NCBI GenBank assembly: GCA_902570155.1
Contig: CACFXU010000005.1
Span: 53,293-117,292 of the forward strand
Direction: 5' to 3'
From: an uncultured Alphaproteobacteria bacterium
Lineage (GTDB): Bacteria; Pseudomonadota; Alphaproteobacteria; HIMB59; GCA-002718135
Length of the DNA stretch: 64,000 nucleotides
Shown here piece by piece: positions 20,911 to 29,653 of the stretch; position 1 is the first letter of the stretch, and each line of letters begins with the position of its first letter. The notes under the pieces are model-generated. The model saw nothing but the letters and a program-made list of their open reading frames with translations. It was not told where the DNA came from and made no database searches. Position numbers and translations under genes: made by a program.

Positions 20911-22056
20911 TCACTTTAATAAATTACTAATCTCATCTTCAGAGAAGTAATCTAAATTTTTAATAGAACTTCTAAGTTCTATTTTCATATTTTCTTTTGA
21001 TGATTTAATTATACTATCTAGTATATCTAAAACGTGAAGACTTAATTCTCCACTACATCTATTTAAACGATTATTTTTTATTGCATCAACTGTTTCGCTC
21101 ACACCTATACCTCTATAGTTAGCAATACCTGCTGACTCATTTGCTTTTTCAGATTTATTTTTAATATTTATTTTCCCTAAATTGTTATTCTTGGTATCTA
21201 TATTTTCCCAACTTCCATTTTTTGATTTACAAACTAGAATATCACCACCGAACATATTTGGATCAGGAATATTTATTGAACCTTTATCGCCATATAATTC
21301 TATGTGATTCTTACTATGTTTCCAGACATCAAAAGAAAAAAATGAATCAATTAATGCGCCATTTTGAAATTCTATTTGTGAAACTAATGTTGTTGGGATT
21401 TCAACTTCTATTTCCTGCCCTTGTCTATCACCACTGCCAATAACTCTTTTTTGATAAACTGTTCTTGATTGTGTAAAAACATTTTTCACAGGACCGAGTA
21501 AGTTTACTAGTGCTGTAAAATAATATGGACCCATATCAAGTATTGGGCCACCACCATATTTATAGTAAAAATCTGGGTTAGGATGCCAGATTTCATGTCC
21601 AGCTACACCCATTGAAATACTTCCAAGATTTATTTTACCTATTTCATTTTGATCAATAATTTTTTTTGCTTCCTGTATACCCGCTCCAAGAAAAGTATCT
21701 GGTGCACAACCCACATGTAAACCTTTTGAATTACCCAAATTAACCAACTCTTGACCATGTTCAAATTTTATTGAAAGTGGCTTTTCTGAATAAGAATGTT
21801 TACCAGCTTCAAGAATTGATTTTGAAACTTCAAAGTGAACATCTGGGATTGTTAAATTTATAATTAATTCAATTTCTTTATTAGATAATATTTGATCTAC
21901 AGATAACTGTTCTACACCATACTTTTCTGCATAATTTTTTGCAGCTTCATTTTTAATATCAGCACATGCAACAATTTGAAAATTATTAAAGTACTTCTGG
22001 GAATTACTGAAATAAATATCGGCAATATTTCCACAACCTATAATTCCTACTTTCAT
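20911..22056 (-). CDS. Gfo/Idh/MocA-family NAD(P)-dependent sugar dehydrogenase
   Basis: Predicted sugar or polyol dehydrogenase, 381 residues from the ATG at 22056. That start follows the permease stop closely and begins directly with the Rossmann strand; the in-frame ATG upstream at 22080 lies inside the permease gene. The nucleotide motif GIIGCGNIAD is at about 4-13 and the catalytic-lysine motif EKP at 91-93. The C-terminal substrate domain contains GGGPILDMGPYYFTALVNLLGPV. It pairs with the ThuA-like protein, so a ThuB-type 3-keto-sugar role is likely. A clear paralogue lies at 46942-48093. Confidence 0.86.
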   Translation of the reverse strand: MKVGIIGCGNIADIYFSNSQKYFNNFQIVACADIKNEAAKNYAEKYGVEQLSVDQILSNKEIELIINLTIPDVHFEVSKSILEAGKHSYSEKPLSIKFEHGQELVNLGNSKGLHVGCAPDTFLGAGIQEAKKIIDQNEIGKINLGSISMGVAGHEIWHPNPDFYYKYGGGPILDMGPYYFTALVNLLGPVKNVFTQSRTVYQKRVIGSGDRQGQEIEVEIPTTLVSQIEFQNGALIDSFFSFDVWKHSKNHIELYGDKGSINIPDPNMFGGDILVCKSKNGSWENIDTKNNNLGKINIKNKSEKANESAGIANYRGIGVSETVDAIKNNRLNRCSGELSLHVLDILDSIIKSSKENMKIELRSSIKNLDYFSEDEISNLLK

Positions 22057-22060
22057 AAAA

Positions 22061-22885
22061 CTATTCCTTAACTGCTCCACCCGTGAGACCGGCTACAATA
22101 AATCTTTGAAGTGCTAAGAAAAAAACTACAGCTGGAATTAAAGTAAGAGAGACAAAAGCAAGTATCTTTGGCCAATCAGTAATATACTCACCTCTAAAAA
22201 CCATTATCCCAAGTGGCCAAGAGTACAAACTTTCACTATTTATCATTATAAGAGGTAGTAAATAATTATTCCAACTACCAACAAGATTAATTACTGCAAC
22301 TGTTGCTATAATTGGTGTTGAAAGAGGCAGTGTAAACCTAAAATAAAATTGAGAATATGTGCACCCATCAACAAATGCAGCATCAAATAACTCAGATGGC
22401 ATTTGTCTAAAAAATCCTCTAAATAATATTATTGCAAATGCTAAGCCAAATGCAATTTGAGGTAAGATAACTGCCCAAACTGAGCCTAGCAAACCAAGGT
22501 CTCTAACTCTCAAAAACAATGGAAGAATTGCTGTGGCAAAAGGGAAAGTTAAACCAAGTATAAAATAATTAAATAAAAATCTACTTCCAATAAATTTCAT
22601 ATGAGCAAATACAAATGCTGTCATTGAAGCTAATAGAATAACTAAAAAGGTTGTTCCTGCTGCATATAATACTGAATTCCAAGTAAATAACCAAAACTTG
22701 TTATCAACAAGTAAACTTGTGTAATTTGATACTATCCATTCTGTTGGTAAACCAAGTGAATTAGTTCTTAAATCTCCAATTGTTTTAAAACCACCAGCAA
22801 TAGAAACATATAAAGGAATGAAAATAATACCTGCCAATAAAAAAAGAAACAGATACATGTAATAAGATCTAAAGTTACTAAACAT
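22061..22885 (-). CDS. sugar ABC transporter permease (CUT1, MalG-like)
   Basis: Second inner-membrane permease of a CUT1 sugar importer, 274 residues with six predicted membrane segments. The EAA loop reads ELFDAAFVDGCTYSQFYFRFTLP, contacting the ATPase. I choose the ATG at 22885, which overlaps the upstream stop as TAATG and has GGA upstream; an in-frame ATG at 22936 would run 51 bases into the upstream permease. It is followed by the dehydrogenase gene after four bases. No ATPase gene is in this operon. Confidence 0.9.
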   Translation of the reverse strand: MFSNFRSYYMYLFLFLLAGIIFIPLYVSIAGGFKTIGDLRTNSLGLPTEWIVSNYTSLLVDNKFWLFTWNSVLYAAGTTFLVILLASMTAFVFAHMKFIGSRFLFNYFILGLTFPFATAILPLFLRVRDLGLLGSVWAVILPQIAFGLAFAIILFRGFFRQMPSELFDAAFVDGCTYSQFYFRFTLPLSTPIIATVAVINLVGSWNNYLLPLIMINSESLYSWPLGIMVFRGEYITDWPKILAFVSLTLIPAVVFFLALQRFIVAGLTGGAVKE

Positions 22886-23769
22886 TAATCCTTCCTCATT
22901 AAAGTTCTTTGATAAGTAAGAGCTATAGTGAAACAAATTAAGAAAATAACAACACCGATTGCACTACCAAAACCAAATTTCATTCGCATGACTCCAAAAT
23001 AATATAAATATGTAACCATTGAATGAGTTTGATTTGACGGCCCTCCACCTGTAAGTGGCATAATTATATCAAATAATTGTAGAGCTCCTAGAATAGATAA
23101 AAAAACTGATAATCTTATTGTAGGTAAAATGATTGGTATTTTTATTCTCCACGCAGTAGTTACTGGACCAGCACCATCAACTCTAGCTGCCTCTAAAACT
23201 TCTTTAGAAATATTTTGAAGACCCGCAATATAAATCATCATATGAATTCCAAAGTATTTCCAAAAAATTACAATATATAGAGCAATCATTGCAGTTTCTT
23301 TTTCAGCAATCATATGAGGTGGTTCTGCTCCAAAGAAATTCCAAATTGCAGCAACCATTCCATAGTTACCATCATAAATATATGCCCAAATTAATCCTGT
23401 TACTATTTCTGCTAAGATATATGGTAAGAAAAAAACAGTTCTGAAAAAATTAGCTCCTCTTATTTTATCTGAAATCATTAATGCAACCAATAATGCAAAA
23501 GGCAATTGTAGAAATAATGAAATAGCAATAATGTAAAAATTATTTTTTAATGAAAGAATAAATGTCTTATTTTTAAAAAGATATTTATAGTTTTTTAAAC
23601 CAACATATTTATTAGGATCACCATATCCATCCCATCTATAGAAACTGTAATATGCTGCCTCTATTATTGGCAAGACGACAAACATTGTAAAAATAGTTAA
23701 TGCAGGAATAATAAATATTACCAAAGTGGAATACTTACTTAATATAGCATTAAATTTAGGTGATTGCAT
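22885..23769 (-). CDS. sugar ABC transporter permease (CUT1, MalF-like)
   Basis: First permease of the Thu-like importer, 294 residues with six membrane segments. The EAA loop, VLEAARVDGAGPVTTAWRI, precedes the last two. Its start lies just after a perfect 12-bp hairpin that separates it from the binding-protein gene, with an AGGAAAT ribosome site between the hairpin and the ATG. Order binding protein-permease-permease-Gfo/Idh-ThuA matches the thuEFG..AB plan except that a thuK-like ATPase gene is missing. Confidence 0.9.
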   Translation of the reverse strand: MQSPKFNAILSKYSTLVIFIIPALTIFTMFVVLPIIEAAYYSFYRWDGYGDPNKYVGLKNYKYLFKNKTFILSLKNNFYIIAISLFLQLPFALLVALMISDKIRGANFFRTVFFLPYILAEIVTGLIWAYIYDGNYGMVAAIWNFFGAEPPHMIAEKETAMIALYIVIFWKYFGIHMMIYIAGLQNISKEVLEAARVDGAGPVTTAWRIKIPIILPTIRLSVFLSILGALQLFDIIMPLTGGGPSNQTHSMVTYLYYFGVMRMKFGFGSAIGVVIFLICFTIALTYQRTLMRKD

Positions 23770-23780
23770 TATATTTCCTA

Positions 23781-23807
23781 GAGAAGGCTTTTTATAAAAG
23801 CCTTCTC
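23781..23807 (-). terminator. hairpin between binding-protein and permease genes (partial terminator/stabiliser)
   Basis: Perfect 12-bp inverted repeat with a 3-base loop, arms GAGAAGGCTTTT and AAAAGCCTTCTC, lying 12 bases after the stop of the binding-protein gene. There is no U run directly after it on the minus strand, so it looks more like an mRNA 3' stabiliser or attenuator than a full terminator. It is one of five such hairpins in the window. Confidence 0.75.
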
Positions 23808-23818
23808 TTTATAAATAT

Positions 23819-25069
23819 TTACTGATTAAATTCCCAAGACTCTTGGACAAGTTGTGCTGCTTCTTCTGCTGAAATAATTCCTGCAGCTAAATCAGTAGAA
23901 ACATCATTTACAACTCTGCCAATATCTGGACCTAAAAATTGGTCATAGAAAATTTGATGATATTGTGAGTTTCCAATGTTGTTTGCAACTTGAGCAAGTA
24001 AAGGATTGGTAATTGATTTATCTGCACCTTTTACAACTGGAAGATAAGCACCTTTCGCAGCATCTTCATTTTGAATGTCTGCTGAAACTAAGTGCATTAA
24101 AAATTCTACAGCTGAGTCTGGTGCAGTTTTAGAAACCAGCCATCCATTGATACCTCCTAAAGTATCAGCAGAGTCACCAAGGGCTCCTGGAGTCATTGGC
24201 ATACTAAAGATACCCATATTGTCGTCTCCTAAACCTTCTCCACTTGCACTGTTAGATTTTTGAGCTGGATACATCCAATTACCCATGAAAGCCATTGCAC
24301 ATTTTCCATCTCCGAAGAAACCAGCTTGATCAGGCCAAGTATGACTTAACCAACCATCTTGAAAAGGTTCTAGAGCTACAAGTTCTAACATTTGTTCACC
24401 TGATTTAATGTACTCTGGTCTATCCCAACCACCATTTTCGAGTGATTCAAGGAATAATGACTCGCCACCATTTCTAATGTGTAAATGTGTCCAAATAAAA
24501 TGAACAGGCCATTTATCTTTTCCTCCAATACAAATTGGAGTTATGCCAGCAGATTTAATTTGTTTTACTGCTGAAAGAAGATCGTCCCACATTTTGATAC
24601 CATTAACATCAACACCAGCTTGGTTAACTAAATCTTTGTTATACCACCACGTGACTTGTGAAACATTTCTTGGAACTCCTACTCTTTGTCCTTTGTATAC
24701 AAATGCATTTGCTGCAGCTGCACTTAGTGTAGATAAATATTCATCAGTGATAACATCAGATATATCTCTTAAAAATCCTGCTTCAGCTTGTGCATACATT
24801 ACTCCACCTCCCCAGCTATTAAAAATATCTGGTCTGTCATCTGATTGTAACATTGTTGGAAGTTTAGCTTTAAATGATTCATTTTCGAGATACATCATCT
24901 CAACTTTGTGCCCAGTTTTAGCTTCAAATTCTTCAACAGCTCTTACAAAGTTTGGATACTCAGGTGAGCTTTCACCAGTTAAGTGTAACCATTTAATTGT
25001 ATCTGCTTGAACAGAAGAAAAGAAAAATAAAGATACTGAACCTATGATAAATTTAAATAAATTCTTCAT
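23819..25069 (-). CDS. sugar ABC transporter solute-binding protein (CUT1 family 1)
   Basis: Periplasmic binding protein of about 416 residues. It begins with a signal peptide (about 1-22, ending SSVQA) and a mature start DTIKWLHLTGESSPEY typical of extracellular binding protein family 1. Two adjacent ATGs occur at 25072 and 25069. The perfect AGGAGG is only one base from the first and four from the second, so I choose 25069. Its operon partners (two permeases, Gfo/Idh, ThuA, XylA) suggest a pentose- or glucose-containing di- or oligosaccharide ligand. That is an inference. Confidence 0.9.
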   Translation of the reverse strand: MKNLFKFIIGSVSLFFFSSVQADTIKWLHLTGESSPEYPNFVRAVEEFEAKTGHKVEMMYLENESFKAKLPTMLQSDDRPDIFNSWGGGVMYAQAEAGFLRDISDVITDEYLSTLSAAAANAFVYKGQRVGVPRNVSQVTWWYNKDLVNQAGVDVNGIKMWDDLLSAVKQIKSAGITPICIGGKDKWPVHFIWTHLHIRNGGESLFLESLENGGWDRPEYIKSGEQMLELVALEPFQDGWLSHTWPDQAGFFGDGKCAMAFMGNWMYPAQKSNSASGEGLGDDNMGIFSMPMTPGALGDSADTLGGINGWLVSKTAPDSAVEFLMHLVSADIQNEDAAKGAYLPVVKGADKSITNPLLAQVANNIGNSQYHQIFYDQFLGPDIGRVVNDVSTDLAAGIISAEEAAQLVQESWEFNQ

Positions 25070-25072
25070 CAT

Positions 25073-25171
25073 TCCTCCTAAATTTTAAATAATCTTACTC
25101 AGATAAGTAATATAATCAATAATCATATTGTCTTTTTTTTAAATAAAAAACATATAAAAATTAATACTAAA
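25073..25171. promoter_or_regulatory. divergent promoter region between binding-protein and sulfatase genes
   Basis: About 100 bases between two genes transcribed away from each other, so it should hold promoters for both. It contains the AGGAGG of the minus-strand gene, a weak dyad TTACT-CAGATA-AGTAA, and long A/T runs. In such AT-rich DNA I cannot assign -10 or -35 boxes with confidence. No operator for a recognisable regulator is visible. Confidence 0.5.
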
Positions 25172-26674
25172 ATGAAGAAACCTAATATTGTTATTTTTAA
25201 TCCTGATCAATGGAGAGGAGATATGCTTGGATATCTTGGTTATCCAGGCGCTAAAACTCCTAATTTAGATAGTATAATTAAAGAAGACGCGGTTGCATTT
25301 AAGAATGCTTTTTGCCAAGCAACAGTTTGTACACCAAGTCGATGTTCATTTATGACTGGTTGGTATCCACATGTGCATGGTCATCGAACAATGCATTATA
25401 TGTTACATACTGATCAAGGTGACTCCAGTATTTTATCAGAACTAAAAAATAAAGATTACTTTATTTGGTGGGGTGGAAAAAATGATTTGATAGCAGGTCA
25501 GGAAGGATATCGTAATCATTGTGATATTTATTTTGAACCAACTGAAAGAGATTTTCAAAAATGGGATTACACTCAACAACCTGGTACTCATGGAGGAGAT
25601 CTATCATGGCGAGGACCTGAAGATGGAGATAATTATTATAGTTTTTTCAAAGGAAAATTAGATAAAAAAGATAAAGATATTTATTTTGATGATGATTGGT
25701 CCATGGTTTATGGAGCATTAGATTTTATAAAAGATTATAAACAAGAAAAACCATTCTGTTTATTTCTACCGCTTGGTTATCCGCATCCTCCTTACTGTGT
25801 AGAGGATCCATGGTTCTCTTCAATTGATCGAAGCATAATACCTAATAGATATCAATACAAAACTTTGGAAGACAAGCCAAGTCTTTTAAAAGGAATTATG
25901 GATGGGCAAAGAATGCAAGATTGGACCGATGAACGGTGGAATGAATTACGAGCAGTATATCTTGGTATGTGTGCAAGAGTAGATTATCAATTTGGACTTT
26001 TGGTCAATCAACTTAAAGAAGATAATTTGTATGATGATACTTTAATAATTTTTTTATCTGATCATGGTGACTTTACAGGTGATTATAATTTAGTTGAAAA
26101 AACACAAAATACTTTTCAAGACTGTCTTACTAATGTTCCTCTTATTATAAAACCACCAAAAAGTGAAAATACCTTAAATGGTGTTAGCGATACAATGATT
26201 GAATTAATTGATATTGCTGGAACCATATATGATTACAGTAATATCGAGCCCTCATATTGGCATTTTGGCAAAAGTATTAAAAATTTTATTGAACAGAAAA
26301 CTGATAATCATAGAGAAGAAGTATTTACGGAAGGTGGTAGACTTAGATTAGAAAGACAAGCAAGTGAAAATCAAAGTCTTCAATTACCCCATGGTCTTTA
26401 TTATCCTAGAGTTAGTTTACAAGGTCAAGAGGATGAAATTTTAATGCATACCAAAGCAACAATGTGCAGAAATAAAAAATTTAAATATATTAAAAGAGCT
26501 TACGAAAAAGATGAGTTTTATAATTTAATCGAAGATCCTGGAGAAATTAATAATGTTATTAATGATCCTCAATATGAGTCAGAACTTAAAAAACTAAAAG
26601 ATAAAATGCTTTCATGGTATCAAGAAACTTGCGATGTTGTTCCATTAAAAGGTGATGAAAGAAATTTCAATTAA
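25172..26674 (+). CDS. cytoplasmic sulfatase (formylglycine type I sulfatase family)
   Basis: Predicted sulfate-ester hydrolase of 500 residues. The catalytic consensus is VCTPSRCSFMTG, with C53 the expected formylglycine precursor (C-x-P-S-R). The N-terminal metal aspartate is in IVIFNPDQWRGD and the second metal site in LSDHGDFTGD. The protein starts directly with the first core strand and has no signal peptide, so it should work in the cytoplasm. It is the only plus-strand sulfatase and stands alone, divergent from the Thu-like importer and convergent with a PhyH gene (4-base overlap). Substrate unknown; phosphonate monoester hydrolases share the motif. Confidence 0.9.
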   Translation: MKKPNIVIFNPDQWRGDMLGYLGYPGAKTPNLDSIIKEDAVAFKNAFCQATVCTPSRCSFMTGWYPHVHGHRTMHYMLHTDQGDSSILSELKNKDYFIWWGGKNDLIAGQEGYRNHCDIYFEPTERDFQKWDYTQQPGTHGGDLSWRGPEDGDNYYSFFKGKLDKKDKDIYFDDDWSMVYGALDFIKDYKQEKPFCLFLPLGYPHPPYCVEDPWFSSIDRSIIPNRYQYKTLEDKPSLLKGIMDGQRMQDWTDERWNELRAVYLGMCARVDYQFGLLVNQLKEDNLYDDTLIIFLSDHGDFTGDYNLVEKTQNTFQDCLTNVPLIIKPPKSENTLNGVSDTMIELIDIAGTIYDYSNIEPSYWHFGKSIKNFIEQKTDNHREEVFTEGGRLRLERQASENQSLQLPHGLYYPRVSLQGQEDEILMHTKATMCRNKKFKYIKRAYEKDEFYNLIEDPGEINNVINDPQYESELKKLKDKMLSWYQETCDVVPLKGDERNFN

Positions 26675-27591
26675 TATAATTCGTTTTCAATTCTTGTAAG
26701 CCAATAGTCGACATCCATTTTCTTGTGACCGGTTAACAACCTCCAAAACTTGACAACATTTATTTTATCAAGTCTATTAGTATCTGCTTCTTGCCAAGGA
26801 TAGGGCCTCATTAAAATATCATTGATAGTTTGATCCTTAGTTTCATCAGTCCAATACAAAGCACGGTTTGGTAAAGGTTGATATTTTTTTTCAGGATCCC
26901 ATAACAATTCTTGTTTTTCTGTAGGTTGAAGTCTTACTTTAAACATATAACGAATATTTTCTGAAAAATTGACTCCAGCTCCATGCCAAAGACCGCTATG
27001 AAAAATACCAATGGTACCAGGTTTACACACTATACTTTTTTGCCCAAGAATATTCTGATATTTTGCAATAGCCATTTCATTAACAATACGTAAGTGTGTT
27101 CCTGGATGATACCTTGTTCCACCCATTTCTTTCGTTACTTCAGTTGGAAAATAAAATAGTTGAACATCAAAGGTACTTCTTGGATCTATCGTACTATCTT
27201 GATGGTTTGCTTGAGACATTTGGCGTTGATTTGCTTGATTAAAATATTTTGTTGGAAATGTTATATGAAGAAATTGGTGATCAACAATTGTATTACTTCC
27301 TACTAGACTTGTAATAGCGCCCTCAACTACTTCATTTTTGAAAATTTTATCGAGAGGTGAGTTTTTGGGAAATGCTTCTTTAAGTGGTGTGCCCGCAGGT
27401 ATTCTTGGAATACTACTGGTAGCTTTAATATTCTTATAAAAATCATTAACACTATCAGCTTTATCAATATCTGTATGACCAATATCATCTAAAAATTCTT
27501 TATTGGTTTGTTCATCAATTAATTCATCAAAAAATAAACATCCACTGCTAGCAAATTCTGCCATTTGCTCTGTTGTTAATAATTTTGGCAT
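26671..27591 (-). CDS. PhyH-family Fe(II)/2-oxoglutarate dioxygenase
   Basis: 306-residue non-heme iron oxygenase of the phytanoyl-CoA dioxygenase family. The facial triad is visible as H130-x-D132 in ANHQDSTID and H203 in GLWHGAG, with R214 as the likely 2-oxoglutarate-binding arginine. It is the last gene of a sugar-importer operon, one base after the 92-residue unknown. A small polar substrate such as a sugar derivative is therefore more likely than phytanoyl-CoA. Reaction (hydroxylation or oxidative demethylation) is not determinable here. Confidence 0.87.
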   Translation of the reverse strand: MPKLLTTEQMAEFASSGCLFFDELIDEQTNKEFLDDIGHTDIDKADSVNDFYKNIKATSSIPRIPAGTPLKEAFPKNSPLDKIFKNEVVEGAITSLVGSNTIVDHQFLHITFPTKYFNQANQRQMSQANHQDSTIDPRSTFDVQLFYFPTEVTKEMGGTRYHPGTHLRIVNEMAIAKYQNILGQKSIVCKPGTIGIFHSGLWHGAGVNFSENIRYMFKVRLQPTEKQELLWDPEKKYQPLPNRALYWTDETKDQTINDILMRPYPWQEADTNRLDKINVVKFWRLLTGHKKMDVDYWLTRIENELY

Positions 27592-27592
27592 A

Positions 27593-27871
27593 CTAAAAAT
27601 CTCCTTCTTCTAATTTTTCAAAAAAAAATTCATGTTTTAAATATGATGTTCTATGTTCCTCACCAGGTTGTTCTGGTATAGCTTGACTTGCTTGAAACAA
27701 TCTCCACCCATCTAACAATGCATCAAGACCAGTAGGATATGGTGGAGTGTCACTGTCTCCAGTCATATGTAATTTTTTTCCGGTACCATCAAAAGTTGCC
27801 CAAGAAATAACTTCAGCTTCTAAACTTGGAAACTTTAAATAGAGAACTAAAACTTTTTGTCTTTTTGCCAT
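27593..27871 (-). CDS. conserved-looking small protein of unknown function (92 aa)
   Basis: I do not recognise this family. The 92-residue protein has no signal peptide or membrane segment. It begins with a beta-like VLVLYLKFPSLEAEVISWATF. It continues with a Gly/Asp/Pro-rich loop and LDALLDGWRLFQASQ, and ends HRTSYLKHEFFFEKL. The W, H, E and F-rich C-terminal half looks constrained rather than random. It sits between the second permease and the PhyH oxygenase with gaps of 14 and 1 bases, so it is surely co-expressed. It may be an accessory or small ligand-binding protein for that pathway. Confidence 0.7.
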   Translation of the reverse strand: MAKRQKVLVLYLKFPSLEAEVISWATFDGTGKKLHMTGDSDTPPYPTGLDALLDGWRLFQASQAIPEQPGEEHRTSYLKHEFFFEKLEEGDF

Positions 27872-27885
27872 TTAATAAACTTATA

Positions 27886-28704
27886 CTATTTTCCTAACCC
27901 TGCCAATGATCTAACAAAATACTTTTGGAATATTAGGAATACTATCAACACAGGAATTACCGCTATTGTAAGTCCTGCCATAATTGCCCCCCAATCAGAT
28001 GTCCACTCTCCTCTTAGTTTTAATAGACCTATAGGCAAAGTTTTAAAGTCGTCTGAAGTTAACATTATTAGTGCTAATAAAAATTCATTCCAAATCCAAA
28101 CAGTTTGAAAAATTGCAGCACTTGCAATAACTGGTCCAGAAAGGGGTACAATAATTCTGAAAAATATTTGAAGCTTTGTACAACCATCAATAGTGGCAGC
28201 CTCTTCTACTTCTTTTGGAAAATCCAGAAAGAAAGCATAAAAAAGTATAACGGTAAAAGGAATTCCAAATGCAGTAAGAGGCATAATAACTCCAAATAAA
28301 CTGTTTAATAAATTTAAGTTTGAAACCATCGTATATAAGGGAACAAGAACTGCAGCAGGTGGAATTGCAAAACCTGCTACTATCAATAGATAAACAAATT
28401 TATTAATTTTAAAATCGATTCTTGATAGTACGTACGCTGCCATTCCTGAAATTGTAACAATTAAAAAGACGGCAAAAAAAGATACTATGAAAGAATTCAT
28501 CATAAAACTTCCCAGTCCAACACTTAGAGCTTTTTCAAAAGAAGAAATTCCAAATTGACTAGGAATCCCCAAAGGTTCTAAAAAAATTTCTCGTTTAGAT
28601 TTAAATGTTGTTAATACCATTACTAAAATTGGCATTAAAACATAGATGCTAAACAGTGTTACAAAACCATAAGCTATTATATTTGCTATTTTAAATCGAC
28701 TCAT
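27886..28704 (-). CDS. sugar ABC transporter permease (CUT1, MalG-like)
   Basis: 272-residue inner-membrane permease with six predicted helices and an EAA loop reading EEAATIDGCTKLQIFFRIIVPLS. It starts at the base where the upstream permease stops (28704). It is the second permease of the importer whose binding protein is at 29654-30949, and no ATPase gene is in the operon. It is followed by the 92-residue unknown and a PhyH oxygenase. Confidence 0.9.
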   Translation of the reverse strand: MSRFKIANIIAYGFVTLFSIYVLMPILVMVLTTFKSKREIFLEPLGIPSQFGISSFEKALSVGLGSFMMNSFIVSFFAVFLIVTISGMAAYVLSRIDFKINKFVYLLIVAGFAIPPAAVLVPLYTMVSNLNLLNSLFGVIMPLTAFGIPFTVILFYAFFLDFPKEVEEAATIDGCTKLQIFFRIIVPLSGPVIASAAIFQTVWIWNEFLLALIMLTSDDFKTLPIGLLKLRGEWTSDWGAIMAGLTIAVIPVLIVFLIFQKYFVRSLAGLGK

Positions 28705-29609
28705 TAAGCTTTCCTACTGGATTTAAGTTGTAACCACCCTAAAAATAATGCAATGATAAGAAGTATTACGGATAATGCGTTGGCGTATCCCATATGAAGC
28801 AAATTGAATGCTTGTAAATAAATGTAAGTACCTAAAACTTGAGTTGCATTGGCTGGCCCTCCTTGAGTAAATACAAAAATAAATTCAAAAACTTTAAATG
28901 CCCCTATGGTTGTTATCAAAATTGCAACAATCAAAACATTTCTAATCATTGGAAGTGTAATATACCAAAAAGCTTTAACTCCAGTTGCACCATCTATTTC
29001 GGCTGCATCATAAACTTCTTTAGAAACTCCTTGCAGACCAGCAAGAATTAAGACCATCATAAATCCTGTATTTTGCCATGCAGCTGTTATCATTATCATC
29101 CAAATTGAAATATTAGGATCTCCTAACCACCCCTTAGACGGTGTTGATAAACCAATAGATTTAAAGATAGCATTTAATATACCAACATTTGGGTCATAGA
29201 TTATTAACCAAATTAAACTCACTGCAACTGATGATATGACCATTGGAGTAAATATTATGGTTCGAAAAATTACCCTTCCATATTTTATTCCTCGATCAAG
29301 AATTGCTGCTAAAATTGTTCCAACACCTACCTGAAGAACAATAGAAGCAAAAACTATTATAAAGTTATTTTTCAACGCTACCCAAAAATATTCATCCTGC
29401 GTTGCTTTAACGTAATTCCCAAAGCCCACCCATTTCCAATTGTTCATTGAAGTAAGGCTGTAGCTATAAAATGATCCTACAATTGTACCTATAGCAGGAA
29501 TAAAGATAAAAATCGTACAAAATATTAAAGCCGGTACAAGAAGTATAGTGGCTGATACTTTGTCATTTGACAAAGAAAAACTATTTGTTTGTGTATTATT
29601 TTTGTTCAT
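28704..29609 (-). CDS. sugar ABC transporter permease (CUT1, MalF-like)
   Basis: 301-residue permease with six membrane segments and the EAA loop YDAAEIDGATGVKAFWYITLP. Its ATG (29607-29609) lies only four bases downstream of a perfect 13-bp hairpin and has no Shine-Dalgarno sequence, so initiation should depend on that structure. A hydrophilic stretch of about 20 residues precedes the first helix, as in many MalF-type subunits of this size. Confidence 0.9.
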   Translation of the reverse strand: MNKNNTQTNSFSLSNDKVSATILLVPALIFCTIFIFIPAIGTIVGSFYSYSLTSMNNWKWVGFGNYVKATQDEYFWVALKNNFIIVFASIVLQVGVGTILAAILDRGIKYGRVIFRTIIFTPMVISSVAVSLIWLIIYDPNVGILNAIFKSIGLSTPSKGWLGDPNISIWMIMITAAWQNTGFMMVLILAGLQGVSKEVYDAAEIDGATGVKAFWYITLPMIRNVLIVAILITTIGAFKVFEFIFVFTQGGPANATQVLGTYIYLQAFNLLHMGYANALSVILLIIALFLGWLQLKSSRKA

Positions 29610-29613
29610 AAAA

Positions 29614-29643
29614 AATTTCGGCTATTAAGAAATAGCCGAAATT
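29614..29643 (-). terminator. hairpin between binding-protein and permease genes
   Basis: Perfect 13-bp inverted repeat with a 4-base loop, arms AATTTCGGCTATT and AATAGCCGAAATT. On the minus strand it is followed at once by a short U run and then the permease ATG, four bases from the stem. It could act as a partial terminator and also hide the start site. Confidence 0.78.
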
Positions 29644-29653
29644 AATAAAATAT

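Noticed and set aside
24543..25010. 155-codon plus-strand frame opposite the first binding-protein gene
   Set aside because: It is fully antisense to a confident coding gene, lacks a ribosome site and has no recognisable domain.
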